From assembly GCA_947383005.1 (NCBI GenBank), contig CANDBT010000004.1:88994-152993 (forward strand): 64,000 bases of DNA, read 5' to 3'. Every line of letters starts with the position of its first letter. Positions within the stretch are counted from its first letter, which is position 1. This DNA comes from an uncultured bacterium (GTDB lineage Bacteria; Bacillota; Clostridia; Lachnospirales; Lachnospiraceae). Below are positions 26,205-35,415 of the stretch, one piece after another. The translations under genes were made by a program, and so were the position numbers. Below the pieces are notes generated by a model. It made no database searches, was not told the DNA's origin, and worked only from the letters and a program-made list of their open reading frames with translations.

Positions 26205-26913
26205 TGTCATAGAAGCAGAAATAATCCGGACGATGCCGGGATTGGGTATATTCAAACATTACGCCATCGCTGTTATAAGTCTGGCTGCTGATTACCGCCA
26301 TGCAATTATAGTCCTGAATATCTTTCAGCAGGTACTTTTCATCGATTTGCGTTATTTTTTCGACAGTCATGACCCGTTTGCTGTTTACGATGGTCATATG
26401 CAATGTCTGCTCCAAATACTGATAAGCAGAGTTTTCCGCAATTTCTTTTGTCAGGCCAGGAATTGCTTCTTTTAAGAAATAATTGTGGTTAAGAATCAGC
26501 GGCATAGCATCCAGATAGTGCAGGCGCTGGATATAATAAATATCCGTTCCCACAGGAAACCCCGTGTATAGAGACTGTTTTTCGTTAATGGCAAATTCGG
26601 TAAACAAAAGGACTTTTGTACTGGCATGATGGCCGTTCCGTGCTGCAGATTCCCGAAACGTCTCTATCTCTCCGATGGTAAAGGCCGTCTGTGCGATGGG
26701 CTGGTAGATATTGCGTACTCCCTTACCTTGCATGGTCTGTACATAACCATCCGTTACCAGGCGGCTGACTGCCCGGCGAAGGGTATTGCGTGAGCAGTTA
26801 TACGTTTGGACCAATGTGTTTTCTGAAGGTAAAAGTTCCTGATAGGCAAAAACATTGGTTTCAATTTTTTGTTTTAAATCTTTATAAATGGTTTCGTATA
26901 TTGATTTCGGCAT
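26173..26913 (-). CDS. treR: Trehalose operon repressor, GntR family
   Basis: A 246-residue regulator. Seen: N-terminal GntR winged helix at about 1-70 (LLPSENTLVQTYNCSRNTLR, GYVQTMQGKGV) and a C-terminal UTRA ligand-binding domain at about 90-235. Divergent from the trehalose genes and flanked by two palindromes of TreR-like operator form. In Bacillus, TreR releases DNA on binding trehalose-6-phosphate. AGAGGTG lies seven bases before the start on the minus strand. The downstream hairpin overlaps its 3' end. Confidence 0.88.
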   Translation of the reverse strand: MPKSIYETIYKDLKQKIETNVFAYQELLPSENTLVQTYNCSRNTLRRAVSRLVTDGYVQTMQGKGVRNIYQPIAQTAFTIGEIETFRESAARNGHHASTKVLLFTEFAINEKQSLYTGFPVGTDIYYIQRLHYLDAMPLILNHNYFLKEAIPGLTKEIAENSAYQYLEQTLHMTIVNSKRVMTVEKITQIDEKYLLKDIQDYNCMAVISSQTYNSDGVMFEYTQSRHRPDYFCFYDNAVRKSNRQT

Positions 26914-26969
26914 AGTTATTCACCTCTGTTATCATTATTATAGCAAGGAAAGGATAAAAAAGTCAACAT

Positions 26970-27021
26970 CTTGTTTAAACAAGTGTGTTATAACATAATG
27001 CATCAAACATGTTTAAACAAG
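26970..27021. promoter_or_regulatory. Trehalose promoter with two TreR-type operators
   Basis: Operator 1 is the perfect palindrome CTTGTTTAAACAAG (26970-26983) and overlaps the -35 TTGTTT (26971-26976); the -10 is CATAAT (26994-26999), spacer 17 bp. Operator 2, CATGTTTAAACAAG (27008-27021), lies at about the start point. Centres are 38 bp apart. This layout predicts repression. Confidence 0.65.
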
Positions 27022-27047
27022 TTAAAACAGATGGAGGGATTGAAAGC

Positions 27048-27977
27048 ATGGGAAAGTATGCGGAAGACGCAAAACAGTTGTTACATCTGGTAGGCGGAAA
27101 AGAGAACATCGCGGCAGTTTCACATTGTATGACAAGAATGCGGTTTGCTCTGGCGGAACCGGCAATCTTTGGTGTAAATTTAAAAAGAGGGTTCCCCTTT
27201 GTCTGCGGAATGATCGGCTCCGGACTGGCAGCGATTGTTTGTGTGGCCACAGGGACAACAGCTAACGCCATCGGTGTAGGCGGCGTTCCCGGAATTTTAT
27301 CTATTCAGCCTCCGTTTATGGGCTCCTTTGGAATTTGTATGATAATTGCCTTTGCGGTTTCGTTCTTGTTGACAATGATTGTGGGTAAGAGGCGCTTGGC
27401 AGCGGTCCAGGTCGATGAGACAGTGGAACCGGCAGCAGGAACCATGGTTTCTGCTTCTGTGATGGGCGACGGAAAAGAGGCGAAAATAGCAAAAGGGCAG
27501 CCAGAGGAAAAGAAAGAGACGGAAGGAAGGCTGACAGCCTTTTTATCGGGAGAAGCAATCCCTTTGGCGGAAGTGGAAGATGGCGTTTTTTCGGCAGGAG
27601 TTTTGGGTGACGGTATGGCCATCATTCCGGAAACCGAAATACTGTACTCGCCGGCGGACGCCAGGGTTGCGGCATTAATGCCAGATTCACGTCATGCCTG
27701 TGGGTTAAAACTGGATAATGGTATGGAAGTCCTGTTACATATCGGCATCGATACCGTGGATATGAAAGGGGACGGATTTGAATATTTGGTAGAAGAAGGG
27801 CAGGAAGTCAGTGCCGGAACACCGTTGATCAAATTTGACCGGGCAAAAATTCAGGCGGCAGGCCATCGGGATGTGACCGTATGTGTGATCAGCAATGAGG
27901 GGAATGGCAGGGAAATTCAGTTTCATACAGGGGTAGTGGTAAAAGAAAAAGAAACAACTGTGGTAACATTCAGGTGA
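27048..27977 (+). pseudogene. Trehalose PTS EIIBCA with most of EIIC deleted in frame
   Basis: A 309-residue frame with a complete EIIB start (GKYAEDAKQLLHLVGGKENI, phosphocysteine in VSHCMTRMRFAL), then an abrupt join at MRFALAEPAIFGVN to the last part of EIIC (GFPFVCGMIGSGLA), then a complete EIIA with the phosphohistidine in LLHIGIDTV. Intact trehalose EIIBCA proteins are about 650 residues, so roughly 330 residues, nearly all the membrane channel, are missing. Transport should be lost, though EIIA and EIIB might still be phosphorylated. Start at 27048 follows GGAGGG; an earlier ATG falls inside operator 2. Confidence 0.82.
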
Positions 27978-28000
27978 GGAAGAATCAGGAGGACAGCAAG

Positions 28001-29692
28001 ATGGCAAATTTTAACAGCAAAGTAGTATACCAAATATATCCGAAATCCTTTCGGGATAGCAATGGGGATGGCTTGGGAGATATCCCCGGGGTGATAGAAA
28101 AATTGGATTACCTCCAGGGATTAGGTGTAGATTATCTGTGGCTGACCCCGTTTTTTCCATCGCCACAGAATGATAATGGGTACGATGTGATGGATTACTG
28201 TGCTATGGATCCAAAATTTGGGACAATGGCAGATTTGGAGGAATTGGTTAGGAAGAGCGAAGAGCGTGATATGGGGATTATGCTGGATATGGTATTTAAC
28301 CATACGTCTACTTACCATGAGTGGTTTCAGAAAGCGCTGGCTGGTGAGGAAAAATACCAAAAGTATTATATTTTCAAAGAAGGCACACCAGATCATGCTC
28401 CTACAAACTGGCAGTCAAAGTTCGGCGGTTCCGCATGGGAATATTTGCCCGGCCTGAAAAAGTGGTACCTCCATTTATATGATGTGACCCAGGCGGATTT
28501 AAACTGGGATAACCCGGAAGTTCGGGAAGAACTGAAGGAAATCCTCCGGTTTTGGAAGGAAAAAGGGATTAGGGCCTTTCGGTTTGACGTCATCAACCTG
28601 GTTTCCAAACCGGAAGTGATGGAAGACGATTTTCAAGGAGACGGCCGTAGGTTTTACAGCGACGGCCCCCATATCCATGAGTATCTGAAGGAATTGGTGA
28701 AAGATGCAAAGATTGAGGATTTCATAACCGTAGGGGAGATGTCTTCCACATCCCTTGAGCATTGTATCCGGTATTCCGATCCAAGGGAAAAAGAACTCTC
28801 CATGTGTTTTAATTTCCATCATCTGAAGGTGGATTATAGAGACGGGGACAAATGGGCCCTTATGGATACGGATTATAAAAAGCTGAAGGAACTATTTGTG
28901 GAGTGGCAGATGGGGATGCAGAAAGGAGGCGGGTGGAATGCCCTGTTTTGGTGCAACCATGATCAGCCCCGTATTGTGAGCAGGATAGGAGATGAACACA
29001 CTTACTGGAAGGAGTCGGCGAAAATGCTGGCTGGTATAATCCATCTCATGCGGGGGACTCCGTACATCTATCAGGGGGAAGAGATTGGCATGCTGAACGC
29101 CCATTATGCTTCTATCAAGCAGTACCGGGATGTGGAAAGCTTAAATTACTATGAGATTTTGCTGGAAAAAGGAGCGACGGAGGAAGAGGCACTTGAAACT
29201 TTGTCAGCCAGATCCAGGGATAACAGCAGGACTCCTATGCAGTGGACAGGGGAAACCTATGGCGGATTTTCCGAGACAGAACCATGGCTTCCCATGTCTG
29301 ATGAATTTCGAGGAGAGATTACGGTAGAAGCCCAGGAAAAAGACGAGAATTCTATTCTCGCTTTTTATAAGAAGTTAATCGCTATGAGAAAACGATATCC
29401 GGTGATCGCTAAAGGAGGAATTTCATTTTTAGAAACCGGAACAGATATGGTACTGGCATACCAAAGAGTGCTGGGGAAACAGGAGATTCTGGTGTTTGGC
29501 AATCTGGATAGTAAAAACCAAACCATCAAAGTAGCCAGGAAAGGGAAAGAATATGAAGTATTGCTGGAAAATTATGATAGGAAGGGCGATATGTTCTGTG
29601 AGCATACCTTATCGTCTGAAGGCCGGGAGGCATTAGAAGAATCATATACCATGAAGCCATATGAGATTATGGTTTTGGGAAACGTAAATTAA
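28001..29692 (+). CDS. treA: Trehalose-6-phosphate hydrolase
   Basis: A 563-residue GH13 enzyme that splits trehalose-6-phosphate to glucose and glucose-6-phosphate in the cytoplasm. Seen: SNGDGLGDIPG near the N-terminus, LDMVFNHTS, nucleophile region FRFDVINLVSKP, acid/base TVGEMSS and the WCNHDQPR block. The start at 28001 is chosen over an earlier in-frame ATG because CAGGAGG is eight bases upstream. It appears intact although the adjacent transporter gene is deleted, so substrate supply would need another PTS. Confidence 0.9.
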   Translation: MANFNSKVVYQIYPKSFRDSNGDGLGDIPGVIEKLDYLQGLGVDYLWLTPFFPSPQNDNGYDVMDYCAMDPKFGTMADLEELVRKSEERDMGIMLDMVFNHTSTYHEWFQKALAGEEKYQKYYIFKEGTPDHAPTNWQSKFGGSAWEYLPGLKKWYLHLYDVTQADLNWDNPEVREELKEILRFWKEKGIRAFRFDVINLVSKPEVMEDDFQGDGRRFYSDGPHIHEYLKELVKDAKIEDFITVGEMSSTSLEHCIRYSDPREKELSMCFNFHHLKVDYRDGDKWALMDTDYKKLKELFVEWQMGMQKGGGWNALFWCNHDQPRIVSRIGDEHTYWKESAKMLAGIIHLMRGTPYIYQGEEIGMLNAHYASIKQYRDVESLNYYEILLEKGATEEEALETLSARSRDNSRTPMQWTGETYGGFSETEPWLPMSDEFRGEITVEAQEKDENSILAFYKKLIAMRKRYPVIAKGGISFLETGTDMVLAYQRVLGKQEILVFGNLDSKNQTIKVARKGKEYEVLLENYDRKGDMFCEHTLSSEGREALEESYTMKPYEIMVLGNVN

Positions 29693-30351
29693 GGACAGCG
29701 CGTATTGCCAGAGAGGAACGGTAAGCCAGGAGTCTTTTGAACTTACCAGGCGTTATTATCATCGTTTAAAGCGGGCGGATGACTTGAGGTACTGCGGCCA
29801 TAGCTATGCAATGCAAAACGCTTCCCAGAATGTAAAAAACGCAGCAAATGTCACACTGGAAAAAATTTTTTGTTCATAGGCTCCCTATGGGCAGCAACAC
29901 CGCAAAACCGGCAGAAACCCGATAAATATGGGCGTTCTGCCGGTTTGTCTATGCACAGGCCCGCACAGAGGAATATGCCGCTAAAGCGGCGTGCGGGCCG
30001 CGCGGCAAATAGGGGAAGATGGCTCTTCCCTACCCGATTACGCAGCCCCATGCAGAGGAAGTATGCCGCAGAAGCGGCGGATGCGCGCGGATTTGCAGAG
30101 GAAAACGCTGCTTCGCAGCACAAATCCGGCGTGGGAAACGCTTTAATTGGATTTTTTGTAAAGGATTTTCCACTATGGATTTTACTAAAATAGCAACGAT
30201 ACAAGCAAGCTTGACGCACAAAATTCATGCCAAATTCCCCGCGCCTGAACGGTTACTGCAAATAAAGACCTTGTTTCCGTAAATTACGACATTGTATTTA
30301 TCAGCGCAGGAGTTAAAATAATAATGAAGTATTATGAGAAGGAGATATTCT
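29693..30351. other. 659-bp gap with gene debris and nested hairpins
   Basis: About 29707-29875 reads as an uninterrupted 55-codon frame without a start (SFELTRRYYHRLKRADDL...), probably a relic of an unknown gene. Then come three hairpins: ACCGGCAGAA/TTCTGCCGGT (29905-29946), GGCCCGCAC/GTGCGGGCC (about 29959-30000) and the 30011-30031 repeat. The right end of a GTAAC-family repeat (TGAACGGTTAC, 30246-30256) follows. Confidence 0.5.
30009..30034. repeat. Hairpin repeat related to 11955-11984
   Basis: AGGGGAAGA and TCTTCCCT pair around TGGC; the core AAGATGGCTCTTCCCTAC differs by one base from the copy at 11955. Both copies follow a GC-rich palindrome. Confidence 0.45.
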
Positions 30352-31422
30352 ATGGATGAATGGCTGATGCAGAAGATACAAGAGGTAACGGCTGAAGAGC
30401 AGGCGTATCTGAATGGCAGGACACAAGTAGAGATGGATGTTTATCGGTATCCTGAAGGGCGTAAATTGTCAGATGGGTCACGCCAGTTTGAAGTTGACAG
30501 TCAGTTATTCCTGAAAAAAGGAAAGCTTATAACAGTAAGGCATCACAGCCGATTCGTCGATTTCCCGATTCATCGGCATAATTATATTGAGATTATGTAT
30601 GTGTGCATGGGGGAAATTACGCACTATATCGATGGAAAAAAATTGGTTATGCGCCAGGGGGATATGCTTCTGATGAACCAGCATGTAAAGCATAGCATTA
30701 AACGGGCCGAGGCTGGTGATGTAGGAATCAATTTCATTGTTCTTCCGGAATTTTTCGATATTCCTTTTCAGATGATGCGAAAGCAAAATATTATTGCGGA
30801 CTTTCTTGTGGGTATTTTAAGACAAAATAATCCGATCCCTCAATATCTGAATTTTCAGCTTCATGGAAAGAAAGCGATTTCGAATCTTATGGAAAATATG
30901 ATTGCCTCATTGGTGAGTGAAGATGCCTTGCCAGAGGAAACACATCATTCGGGAAAAGCTGGTGTCGCAGGGAAGTTAGACACCAACAATGAGGATGTGA
31001 TTAATCAGTATTCTATGGGACTGGTATTCTTGTACCTGATCAACCATATAGATACACTGTCGGATAACTCGTCTCATAATTATGAGGATATCGTGGTTCA
31101 GTCAACAATGAAATATATTGATTCCCATTACCGGACAGCGTCATTAGGCTATATTGCGGATGATTTTCAGTTATCCTTTCCGACAGTGAGCAGGATGATT
31201 AAGAAAGCGACAGGTTTTACTTTTCAGGAGCTTCTGATGCGCAAGCGTTTTCAGAAGGCGGTGATGTTTTTGGTAGAGACGGAACTTCCGGTGGAAGAGA
31301 TTGCTGTCAATATCGGCTATGAAAACCGCAGCTATTTTTACCGGCAGTTCAAGGCACGCTATGGAGTGACGCCGAATCAGTACCGTATGCTGCATAAGGA
31401 TGATAAAGCGATCAAATTTTAA
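30352..31422 (+). CDS. AraC-family regulator with N-terminal cupin, likely rhamnose activator
   Basis: A 356-residue regulator. Seen: cupin sensor region at about 60-130 (HRHNYIEIMYVCMGEITHYI, then MRQGDMLLMNQ) and two C-terminal helix-turn-helix motifs over the last 100 residues (ASLGYIADDFQLSFPTVSRM; VEEIAVNIGYENRSYFYRQF). Start at 30352 has AAGGAG seven bases upstream. It precedes the rhamnose operon in the same direction; RhaS/RhaR-like activators belong to this family. The ligand is inferred from context. Confidence 0.82.
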   Translation: MDEWLMQKIQEVTAEEQAYLNGRTQVEMDVYRYPEGRKLSDGSRQFEVDSQLFLKKGKLITVRHHSRFVDFPIHRHNYIEIMYVCMGEITHYIDGKKLVMRQGDMLLMNQHVKHSIKRAEAGDVGINFIVLPEFFDIPFQMMRKQNIIADFLVGILRQNNPIPQYLNFQLHGKKAISNLMENMIASLVSEDALPEETHHSGKAGVAGKLDTNNEDVINQYSMGLVFLYLINHIDTLSDNSSHNYEDIVVQSTMKYIDSHYRTASLGYIADDFQLSFPTVSRMIKKATGFTFQELLMRKRFQKAVMFLVETELPVEEIAVNIGYENRSYFYRQFKARYGVTPNQYRMLHKDDKAIKF

Positions 31423-31434
31423 TTCCTGTGAGAA

Positions 31435-31583
31435 TGTAACCGTTCAGACGGTTCATCTTCTTGCCCGCCTGGCGCTGGGAAGCATCGGATGTCCATCCGA
31501 TGTGGAATTTGGGACAAATTTGGGCTTACAAGCAAGCTTGATGCCCCAATCTATCTCAAATTCCCCGCCGTCTGAACGGTTAC
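31435..31583. mobile_element. 148-bp MITE-like element, second copy of the GTAAC family
   Basis: GTAACCGTTCAGACGG (31436-31451) and CCGTCTGAACGGTTAC (31568-31583) are perfect 16-bp inverted repeats. Flanks GTGAGAAT (31428-31435) and GTGAAAAT (31584-31591) match 7 of 8 bases and may be a decayed target duplication. Its ends resemble those of the element at 911-1070, but the insides differ. Confidence 0.55.
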
Positions 31584-31620
31584 GTGAAAATAAGGACAGG
31601 ATTTTCATGAGAACAGGACA

Positions 31621-31649
31621 TTATGGAATTCATGCAGTTAGGATATAAT
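31621..31649 (+). promoter_or_regulatory. Probable rhamnose operon promoter
   Basis: TATAAT (31644-31649) with a poor -35 (TTATGG, 31621-31626, 17-bp spacer). A strong -10 with a weak -35 suits activation by the AraC-type regulator upstream. Confidence 0.4.
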
Positions 31650-31794
31650 GAAGACACTTAAGTGAGAGTGGTTCCAAAGAGTCCAAATAGCCCACAAAGT
31701 ATACTTCTCTGGCTTTTAAGACCATTTGGAACGCTTGTGGAGATTGGAAAGCAGCGCTGCCGGAAAAGAGACGAGATAGGAGGAGAGGAAAACC

Positions 31795-33480
31795 ATGGAT
31801 TACAGGAAAGAAGCACAGAAGATACCGGCAGAAGACAGGCCGATATCAAAGAAAAACGTATCAGGGCTTGGCAACTTTTTCGGCATATACGGGGGGGAAC
31901 ATATCGCCGCGACAGAATTCGTCATCGGCGCGACATTGGTTACATTGGGGGTAAAAGCAACGGACATATTTCTGGGTCTGATTATCGGAAATATCCTGGC
32001 AACCCTGACTTATGCATTGATTTGTGCGCCGATTGGTGTGGACACCCGGGTGACATTATATTCCTATCTGAAAAAGGTTATGGGGCCATATATGCAGAAA
32101 ATCTACAATGTGGTATGGGGACTTGCTTCCATCGCCATGGCGGCGTCTATGCTGACGGTTTCGGCATCTGCAGTAAGAGAGATTTTTGGAATCAGGCTGC
32201 AGACAGAGTGGTATCCGACAGATGTGAAATTCATTCTGGTGGTTATCGTTCTGGGTATCATCGTAACACTGGTTGCGGCAAATGGATTTAACGCGGTGGC
32301 CAAGTTTTCATCTGCCTGTGTGCCGTGGATGATCATTGTGTTCTTGGCTGGTTTCTGTGTGGTTGTACCGCAGCTTATCCAGATTACAGGTGCTGCAGGG
32401 ATACATGGCTTTGGAGATTTCATGAATCTGATGAATACGAGCGTCTGGAGTGGTGAGGTTCTGGAAGGAGGGCAGGACTTAAGTATCTTCCATGTGATAG
32501 GATTTGCCTGGATGTGTAATCTGGCATACCATGGGGGATTGAATGATATGACGCTGTTCCGTTATGCAAAGTCTGCGAAGTACGGATTTGTAACCTGCTA
32601 TGGAATGTTTATCGGCCACTTTTTTGCTTGGGGAAGCGCTGGCATCATGGGGGCGACGGCGGCATTGATGCTGAATCAGTCATTGCTGATTCTGGATTCC
32701 GGTGCAATCACCAGTGCGGTTTTAGGAAGCACGGGACTTCTGGCAGTCATTATTGCAGGCTGGACGACGGCAAATCCCAGTATCTACAGGGCAAGCCTTG
32801 CTTATGAATCGATATTTAAAAAGGTATCTTCCAAAAAATTAACCTATGCGGTAGGTGCGTTCATGACGGTTGTCGCATGTTTCCCGATTACGATGAACAT
32901 TATGACGATTGTAAATATCATTGTATTGGTGGTGCCTCCGGTGGGAGCAATCGTATTTGCGGAACATTGGATTCTCCCGAAGCTTGGCGGAACCCGGTAT
33001 TGGGCGTCTTTTAAGGGATGGAAGATTAATTATGCCGGCCTTGCCGCATGGCTGATCTCGCTTGCATTTGTTGTGGTTATGACAATCACGAAGGTATTGC
33101 ACTCGTACTTTTTGTTTTTGCCTACATACCTACTGGCAATGATTTCCTATTTGATTCTGGCATGTATAATGGGAGCGAAGGATAATTACAGCAAACAGGT
33201 GGAAGAGGAACAGAAAATCGCGGAAGCGCTGGAGAAAATCCAGGAAGAAGAGGATGAGGAAATCATCGATTACCGGCCAAAATATCCGGCGGTTCAGAAA
33301 AGTACGGCCTATGCTTCCTATGCGGTGCTGGCAGGTTTTGCCATATTCACGGTTATGGTAGCAGGCGGGAGCGTAACCCCGGATACGTGGAAGAGTACTT
33401 CGATTATCATTTCTTTTGTATATTTTGCACTGAGCGGTGCATCTACCTATTTCAGATATGGCCTGACAGAGAAGGCATAA
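31795..33480 (+). CDS. NCS1-type (purine-cytosine permease-like) membrane transporter
   Basis: A 561-residue membrane protein with about 12 hydrophobic segments, resembling the NCS1 nucleobase-cation symporter family (FGIYGGEHIAATEFVIGATL; ITTANPSIYRASLAYES-like block at about 325). It has an acidic cytoplasmic loop at about 465-490 rich in Glu. AGGAGG precedes the start. It occupies the transporter position in a rhamnose operon, where RhaT or RhaY would normally be found, so it may import rhamnose or a related methyl sugar; family members characterised so far carry nucleobases, hydantoins or thiamine. The assignment of cargo is therefore inference. Confidence 0.75.
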   Translation: MDYRKEAQKIPAEDRPISKKNVSGLGNFFGIYGGEHIAATEFVIGATLVTLGVKATDIFLGLIIGNILATLTYALICAPIGVDTRVTLYSYLKKVMGPYMQKIYNVVWGLASIAMAASMLTVSASAVREIFGIRLQTEWYPTDVKFILVVIVLGIIVTLVAANGFNAVAKFSSACVPWMIIVFLAGFCVVVPQLIQITGAAGIHGFGDFMNLMNTSVWSGEVLEGGQDLSIFHVIGFAWMCNLAYHGGLNDMTLFRYAKSAKYGFVTCYGMFIGHFFAWGSAGIMGATAALMLNQSLLILDSGAITSAVLGSTGLLAVIIAGWTTANPSIYRASLAYESIFKKVSSKKLTYAVGAFMTVVACFPITMNIMTIVNIIVLVVPPVGAIVFAEHWILPKLGGTRYWASFKGWKINYAGLAAWLISLAFVVVMTITKVLHSYFLFLPTYLLAMISYLILACIMGAKDNYSKQVEEEQKIAEALEKIQEEEDEEIIDYRPKYPAVQKSTAYASYAVLAGFAIFTVMVAGGSVTPDTWKSTSIIISFVYFALSGASTYFRYGLTEKA

Positions 33481-33567
33481 GATCCGTCAGAAAGCGGATA
33501 TAAAAAAGGTAACGATGGAAATAATCATAATAAAGGCAATCATATGCCGAAAAGGAGAGAAGGTATT

Positions 33568-33882
33568 ATGGTAAGAAAAGGTTTCAAAATGCATTTGTAC
33601 CCAGGGATGGCTAAAGAGTATGAAAAACGCCACAACCAGCTATGGCCAGAGATGAAGGACATGATTCATGAATACGGCGGAAGCAATTATTCTATCTTCC
33701 TTGATGAGGAGACAAACATGCTCTTCGGCTATCTGGAGATTGAGGATGAAGAGAAATGGGCCCGGTCTGCGGATACTGAGATCAACCGGAAATGGTGGGA
33801 TTTTATGGCAGATATTATGGATACGAATCCAGACAATAGTCCGGTGAGTACTGATCTGGTTCCGGTATTTCATTTATCATAA
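33568..33882 (+). CDS. rhaM: L-rhamnose mutarotase
   Basis: A 104-residue RhaM, which interconverts alpha and beta L-rhamnose before isomerisation. Seen: KGFKMHLYPGMAKEYEKRHN, LWPEM and the EEKWARSADTEINRKWWDFM block near the C-terminus. Start at 33568 has AAGGAG ten bases upstream and gives the same length as the E. coli protein; an ATG 24 bases earlier precedes that site. Confidence 0.92.
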   Translation: MVRKGFKMHLYPGMAKEYEKRHNQLWPEMKDMIHEYGGSNYSIFLDEETNMLFGYLEIEDEEKWARSADTEINRKWWDFMADIMDTNPDNSPVSTDLVPVFHLS

Positions 33883-33913
33883 AAAGAAAGCAAAGCAGAC
33901 GAAGGAGGCGCAA

Positions 33914-35335
33914 ATGGGTACATATTATCTGGCTGTAGATATCGGGGCATCCAGCGGCCGTCATATGCTTGGCTGCCTTGAGGACGGGAAACTCCAGCTC
34001 GAAGAAATCTATCGCTTTCCCAATGGAATGAAACATGTGGACGGGAGTCTCTGTTGGGATGTGAAAGCATTGTTCTATGAGATCAAAGAAGGGCTTAAGC
34101 ATTGTAAAGAGATGGGAAAGATACCATCCTTTATGGGAATCGACACCTGGGCTGTAGATTATGTGCTGCTGGACGAGGATGAGCAAATATTGGGAAAGAC
34201 TTACGGATACCGGGATGACCGGACAAGCGGTATGGATACGAAAGTATATGAAGAGATTTCCCTTAAAGATCTTTATGCACGTACCGGGATTCAGAAACAG
34301 ATGTTTAACACGATTTATCAGTTGATGGCTGTAAAGCAGCAGGAGCCGGAGCTTCTTGAAAAGGCCGAGAGCATGCTGATGATTCCGGATTATTTCCATT
34401 TTCTTCTGACCGGGGTGAAACGGACAGAGTATACCAACGCCACAACCACACAATTGGTAAGCCCTGTCTCTAAGGATTGGGACTATGCTTTGATTGATAT
34501 GTTAGGCTATCCGAGAAAAATATTTGGCGAGATCAGTCGGCCGGGCACTCTGGTTGGAAATTTCTGCAAAGAAATTCAGGAAGAGGTAGGGTTTGATTGC
34601 CAGGTGATTTTGCCGGCAACCCACGACACAGGATCCGCTGTCGCAGCCATACCGACTACCGATAAGGATGCGCTCTATATCAGTTCCGGCACATGGTCTC
34701 TTATGGGAACAGAACTTTCAGAGGCAGATTGTTCTTCTGAGAGCAGGATATATAACTTCACCAATGAAGGCGGTTATGAATACCGTTTCCGCTATCTGAA
34801 AAATATCATGGGGCTTTGGATGATTCAGTCTATCCGGAAGGAATTTGCAGAAGATTATTCCTATGGCTATATCTGCGAACAGGCACAGAAGCAAAAAATC
34901 GCTTCCCTTGTGGATTGCAACGATGATATGTTCCTGGCGCCGCCCAGTATGGTGGAAGCGGTAAAAGAATATTGTGAGCGGACCGGGCAGCAGGTGCCGG
35001 ATGATGAATGGGAGACTGCGGCAGTAATTTATAACAGCCTCGGAAAATGCTATGGGGATACCATTGAACAGATTGAAGAAATGACCGGAAAACAATATGG
35101 ATGTATCTATGTTGTGGGTGGCGGTTCCAACGCTGAATACCTGAATCAGGTTACGGCAAAATACACTAGGCGCACGGTTTATGCAGGCCCCGGCGAGGCA
35201 ACGGCGATCGGGAATTTACTGGTACAGATGATTTATAACCAGGAATTTGAAGGACTGGAAAAAGCAAGAGAATGTGTAAAAAGGTCTTTCGATATAAAAA
35301 AATATGATACCGAGGCCAAAAGGCCGAAAATCTGA
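33914..35335 (+). CDS. rhaB: Rhamnulokinase
   Basis: A 473-residue FGGY-family kinase that phosphorylates L-rhamnulose. Seen: N-terminal AVDIGASSGRHMLG phosphate-binding loop, GIDTWAVDY, the catalytic Asp in ATHDTGSAVAAIP and the C-terminal VGGGSNAEYLNQVTA. Length is normal. GAAGGAGGC lies four bases before the start. Second sugar-specific enzyme of the operon. Confidence 0.94.
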   Translation: MGTYYLAVDIGASSGRHMLGCLEDGKLQLEEIYRFPNGMKHVDGSLCWDVKALFYEIKEGLKHCKEMGKIPSFMGIDTWAVDYVLLDEDEQILGKTYGYRDDRTSGMDTKVYEEISLKDLYARTGIQKQMFNTIYQLMAVKQQEPELLEKAESMLMIPDYFHFLLTGVKRTEYTNATTTQLVSPVSKDWDYALIDMLGYPRKIFGEISRPGTLVGNFCKEIQEEVGFDCQVILPATHDTGSAVAAIPTTDKDALYISSGTWSLMGTELSEADCSSESRIYNFTNEGGYEYRFRYLKNIMGLWMIQSIRKEFAEDYSYGYICEQAQKQKIASLVDCNDDMFLAPPSMVEAVKEYCERTGQQVPDDEWETAAVIYNSLGKCYGDTIEQIEEMTGKQYGCIYVVGGGSNAEYLNQVTAKYTRRTVYAGPGEATAIGNLLVQMIYNQEFEGLEKARECVKRSFDIKKYDTEAKRPKI

Positions 35336-35415
35336 TACAAGTTTACCTGTAAGAAGATTTCGGCTCCCAATCATCATAAGTAACCGTTCATCAAATATAA
35401 AAAAGGAGAATAATC

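Larger units (their letters stand above)
31423..31794. other. Leader region of the rhamnose operon
   Basis: It holds the MITE-like element at 31435-31583, then a probable promoter at 31621-31649, then about 140 bp of leader including the near direct repeat GTTCCAAA/GTCCAAAT (about 31670-31690), a possible AraC-type half-site pair. No gene seen. Confidence 0.45.

Noticed and set aside
29870-30282. Short frames on both strands in the GC-rich hairpin region
   Set aside because: Arg/Ala-rich translations arise from nested palindromes; no start sites or family resemblance.
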